The notes below the pieces were generated by a model that was not told where the DNA came from, did no database searches, and was given only the letters and a program-made list of their open reading frames with translations. Shown piece by piece: positions 61,968 through 64,000 of a DNA stretch of 64,000 nucleotides (positions within the stretch are counted from its first letter, which is position 1; every line of letters begins with the position of its first letter). The DNA comes from UBA5066 sp048500275 (lineage in GTDB: Bacteria > Acidobacteriota > Thermoanaerobaculia > UBA5066), in contig JASNYI010000002.1 in the NCBI GenBank assembly GCA_048500275.1, forward strand, positions 1,550,001-1,614,000, in the 5' to 3' direction. The position numbers were made by a program, and so were the translations under genes.

Positions 61968-64000
61968 TCAGACCGTCGCCCCCAGCTTCTCCTTCGCGCG
62001 GGCCAGCCCGGCCTCGAGGGCTGACTCGATCCGTTCGGGGTCCTTCCCCCCCGCCTGGGCGAGGTCGGGCTTGCCGCCGCCGCGGCCGCCGACGACGGGA
62101 GCCATCGCCTTCGCGAGGTCGTCGGCCGAGACGCGGGAGGTCAGGTCCTGCGTGACCGCCGCCAGGAGCGAGACCTTTCCCTCGGACTCCGTGCCGAGGA
62201 GGACGACGCCGCTCTTCAGCTTCCCGCGGAACGTGTCGGCCAGGTTCCGGAGCTCGTTCATCGGGAGGGACGGGACCCGGCGGAGCAGCACCTTCACGCC
62301 GCCGACGTCGACGAGCCCCTCGTCCTCCGCCGCGCCCGGGCCGCCGCGGGGACCCGACGCGAGCTGGACCTTCAGCCTCGCGATCTCCTTCTCGCTCTCG
62401 CGAAGCCGAGAGAGGACCTCGCGGAACCTCTCCGGGAGCTCCTCGGCGGGGGCCTGCGCCGTCTCGGAGAGCTCTCCGAGGAGCTGCTCGTCCCGCGTGA
62501 GCCGCTCAACGGCACCGAGCGAAGTGATCGCTTCGATGCGCCTCACCCCGGCCGCCAGGCCGCGGTCCGACAGGATCTTGAACGCTCCGATCTCCCCGGT
62601 GCGGCCGACGTGGCAGCCGCCGCAGAGCTCCGTCGAGAAGCCGGGGACGTCGACGACGCGCACCCGCTCCCCGTACTTCTCGCCGAAGAACATCATGGCG
62701 CCCTTCGCCCGCGCCTCGTCCATCGAGGTCACTTCCTTGGACACGGGCGTGTCCCTGAGGACCTGCTCGTTGACGAGGCGCTCGATCGCGAGGATCTCCC
62801 CGGCCGTCGTCGGGCGCGTCGCCGCGTAGTCGAAGCGGAGCCGGTCGGGGGCGACGAGCGAGCCCATCTGCCGGACCGAGTCACCGAGGACCGTCCGGAG
62901 CGCCGCGTGGAGGAGGTGGGTCCCCGTGTGGTTCGCCTGGGTCCGCCGGCGAGTCCACTCCGCGACTTCGAGATCCAGGGTCGCCCCCGTCGCGAGGGTC
63001 CCTTCCTCGACCTTCACGTGGTGCTGGACGAACCGTCCGCTCGCCGACTTCCTCGCCGACAGGACGGCCGCGCGGCCGCCCGGCCAGGTCGCGGAGCCGG
63101 TGTCGGCCACCTGTCCGCCCCCCTCGGGGTAGAAGACCGTCCGGTCGGTCACGAGGAGACCCTCGGCGCCCGCCCCGAGGGCGTCGACGGCGGACGGGGC
63201 GCCCCCGGCGAGGGAGAAGAGGCCGAGCGCCCTCGCCCCCGCGAGCCTCGTGAAATCGTCCTCGGCGTAGCCGCGGAAGGCGGTCTCCCACGCCGGGTCG
63301 GCCGCGTCCTCGGGGAGGAGAGCGTCGTCGGCCTCGAACTTCGAGGCCCCCTTGGAGCGCTCGCGCGCCTCCTCGAGCTCCCGCTCGAAGCCCGCGCGGT
63401 CGACGGCGAGCCCCTCGTCCTGCGCGAGCTCCTCGATGAGCTCGAGCGGGATGCCGTAGGTGTCGTAGAAGCGGAAGACGGCCTTCCCGGAAAGGCTCGT
63501 CTCGTCCTTCCGGCGCGCTTCGCTGATCGCCTCTCCGACGCGGTCGGCGCCCGCGGACATCGTCTTCGCGAAGCTCCGCTCCTCCGAACGGATGAGCTCC
63601 CAGACCTCGTTCTTCAGGGTCCTGTGGGGATCGCCGAAATAGACGCCGTCGAAGACCGCGAAGACCGGCTCGACGAGCCCGCAGAGCTCGGGCCCCTCGA
63701 TGCCGAGGCGGCGCCCGTAGCGGGCCGCCCGTCGCAGGATCCGGCGGAGGACGTAGCCACGGCCGGTGTTCGCGGGCATGACGCCGTCCGCCATGAGCAT
63801 GGTCGCGGCGCGGAGGTGGTCGGCGATGACGCGGAACGGGGCGTCCTCCGGGGCCATCCCGCCACGGTAGGTCTGCCCGGAGATCGCCTCGATCCGGTGG
63901 ACGAGCGGCGTGAAGAGGTCGGTGTCGAAGTTGTTGTTCTTCCCCGTCAGGAGCGCCGTGATCCTCTCGAGGCCTGCGCCCGTGTCGACCGAGGGCTTCG
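61968..64000 (-). CDS. alaS: Alanyl-tRNA synthetase, 5' end beyond the window
   Basis: 676 codons before the edge; about the first 200 residues of the usual 870 are missing. The frame runs on to 64000 through KPSVDTGAGLERITALLTG, a standard AlaRS segment, so an internal ATG at 63857 is not the start. Editing domain HTGTHLLHAALR and CGGCHVGRTGEIG (zinc ligands), then the C-Ala domain with DHHA1-like VVGGRGGGKPDLAQAGG. It charges tRNA-Ala and clears Ser/Gly mischarging. Confidence 0.95.
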   Translation of the reverse strand, partial: KPSVDTGAGLERITALLTGKNNNFDTDLFTPLVHRIEAISGQTYRGGMAPEDAPFRVIADHLRAATMLMADGVMPANTGRGYVLRRILRRAARYGRRLGIEGPELCGLVEPVFAVFDGVYFGDPHRTLKNEVWELIRSEERSFAKTMSAGADRVGEAISEARRKDETSLSGKAVFRFYDTYGIPLELIEELAQDEGLAVDRAGFERELEEARERSKGASKFEADDALLPEDAADPAWETAFRGYAEDDFTRLAGARALGLFSLAGGAPSAVDALGAGAEGLLVTDRTVFYPEGGGQVADTGSATWPGGRAAVLSARKSASGRFVQHHVKVEEGTLATGATLDLEVAEWTRRRTQANHTGTHLLHAALRTVLGDSVRQMGSLVAPDRLRFDYAATRPTTAGEILAIERLVNEQVLRDTPVSKEVTSMDEARAKGAMMFFGEKYGERVRVVDVPGFSTELCGGCHVGRTGEIGAFKILSDRGLAAGVRRIEAITSLGAVERLTRDEQLLGELSETAQAPAEELPERFREVLSRLRESEKEIARLKVQLASGPRGGPGAAEDEGLVDVGGVKVLLRRVPSLPMNELRNLADTFRGKLKSGVVLLGTESEGKVSLLAAVTQDLTSRVSADDLAKAMAPVVGGRGGGKPDLAQAGGKDPERIESALEAGLARAKEKLGATV

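Overview
The window is a very GC-rich bacterial chromosome segment from a Gram-negative-type cell: it encodes a TolC family protein, several lipoproteins and a lytic transglycosylase. The mix is most compatible with an Acidobacteriota-like lineage: an ECF sigma factor of the X6 kind translationally coupled to a Ser/Thr kinase-TPR protein, a bacterial deoxyhypusine-synthase homologue, large TPR proteins and families of secreted proteins of unknown function. This placement is inference, because no rRNA is present. Genes are packed densely and many neighbours share a 4-nt NTGA stop/start overlap, using ATG, GTG, TTG and probably once CTG as the start.

Left part (1-8.7 kb, accessory). A left-truncated unknown gene with lower GC at third codon positions is followed by an AAA/DUF4143 ATPase, the ECF sigma factor/kinase-TPR pair and a small Cys-motif protein with a possible HTH. 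A tyrosine recombinase with a small excisionase-like protein lies against the 3' end of tRNA-Pro(GGG), the classical layout of an element integrated in a tRNA gene.

8.7-18.4 kb (minus strand). tRNA-Leu(CAG), RNase R, the GTPase Der, a MerR-type regulator and tRNA-Pro form one run. A second tightly overlapped run is unusual: glycosyltransferase, polysaccharide deacetylase, FabD-like, FabG-like, ACP, a FabZ-like hotdog protein, a degenerate receiver-PilZ protein and a STAS protein. It looks like a small dedicated acyl-carrier pathway tied to envelope polysaccharide and signalling genes, with no ketosynthase.

18.4-30.2 kb (plus strand). A complex I operon, nuoA-E-F-G-H-J-K-L-M-N, lacks nuoB, nuoC, nuoD and nuoI. 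It is followed by rex. A good candidate Rex operator overlaps the predicted nuoA promoter, suggesting NADH/NAD+ feedback. NuoL carries a histidine-rich insertion.

30.2-36.8 kb. A TolC-like protein, a YIP1 membrane protein and a LolD/MacB-type ATPase are encoded together, followed by two oligopeptide-type ABC ATPases without permeases (18-bp palindrome at their start) and the deoxyhypusine-synthase-like gene.

36.8-44.9 kb (minus strand). The conserved ffh-rpsP-rimM-trmD-rplS-rnhB run, with a strong promoter, ends in a 1324-residue TPR protein.

45.0-64 kb. A lipoprotein with a long structured leader and a strong terminator is followed by small secreted and enzyme genes, a two-glycosyltransferase/methyltransferase operon, a beta-propeller lipoprotein, an AI-2E-type membrane protein, queG-nudix-corC-ferredoxin-trmB, pgsA, a phosphohexomutase, a TPR/AIM24-like protein, a lytic transglycosylase and the 3' part of alaS. 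Several minus-strand genes have a -10-like hexamer only 6-10 bp before the start codon, suggesting leaderless transcripts.
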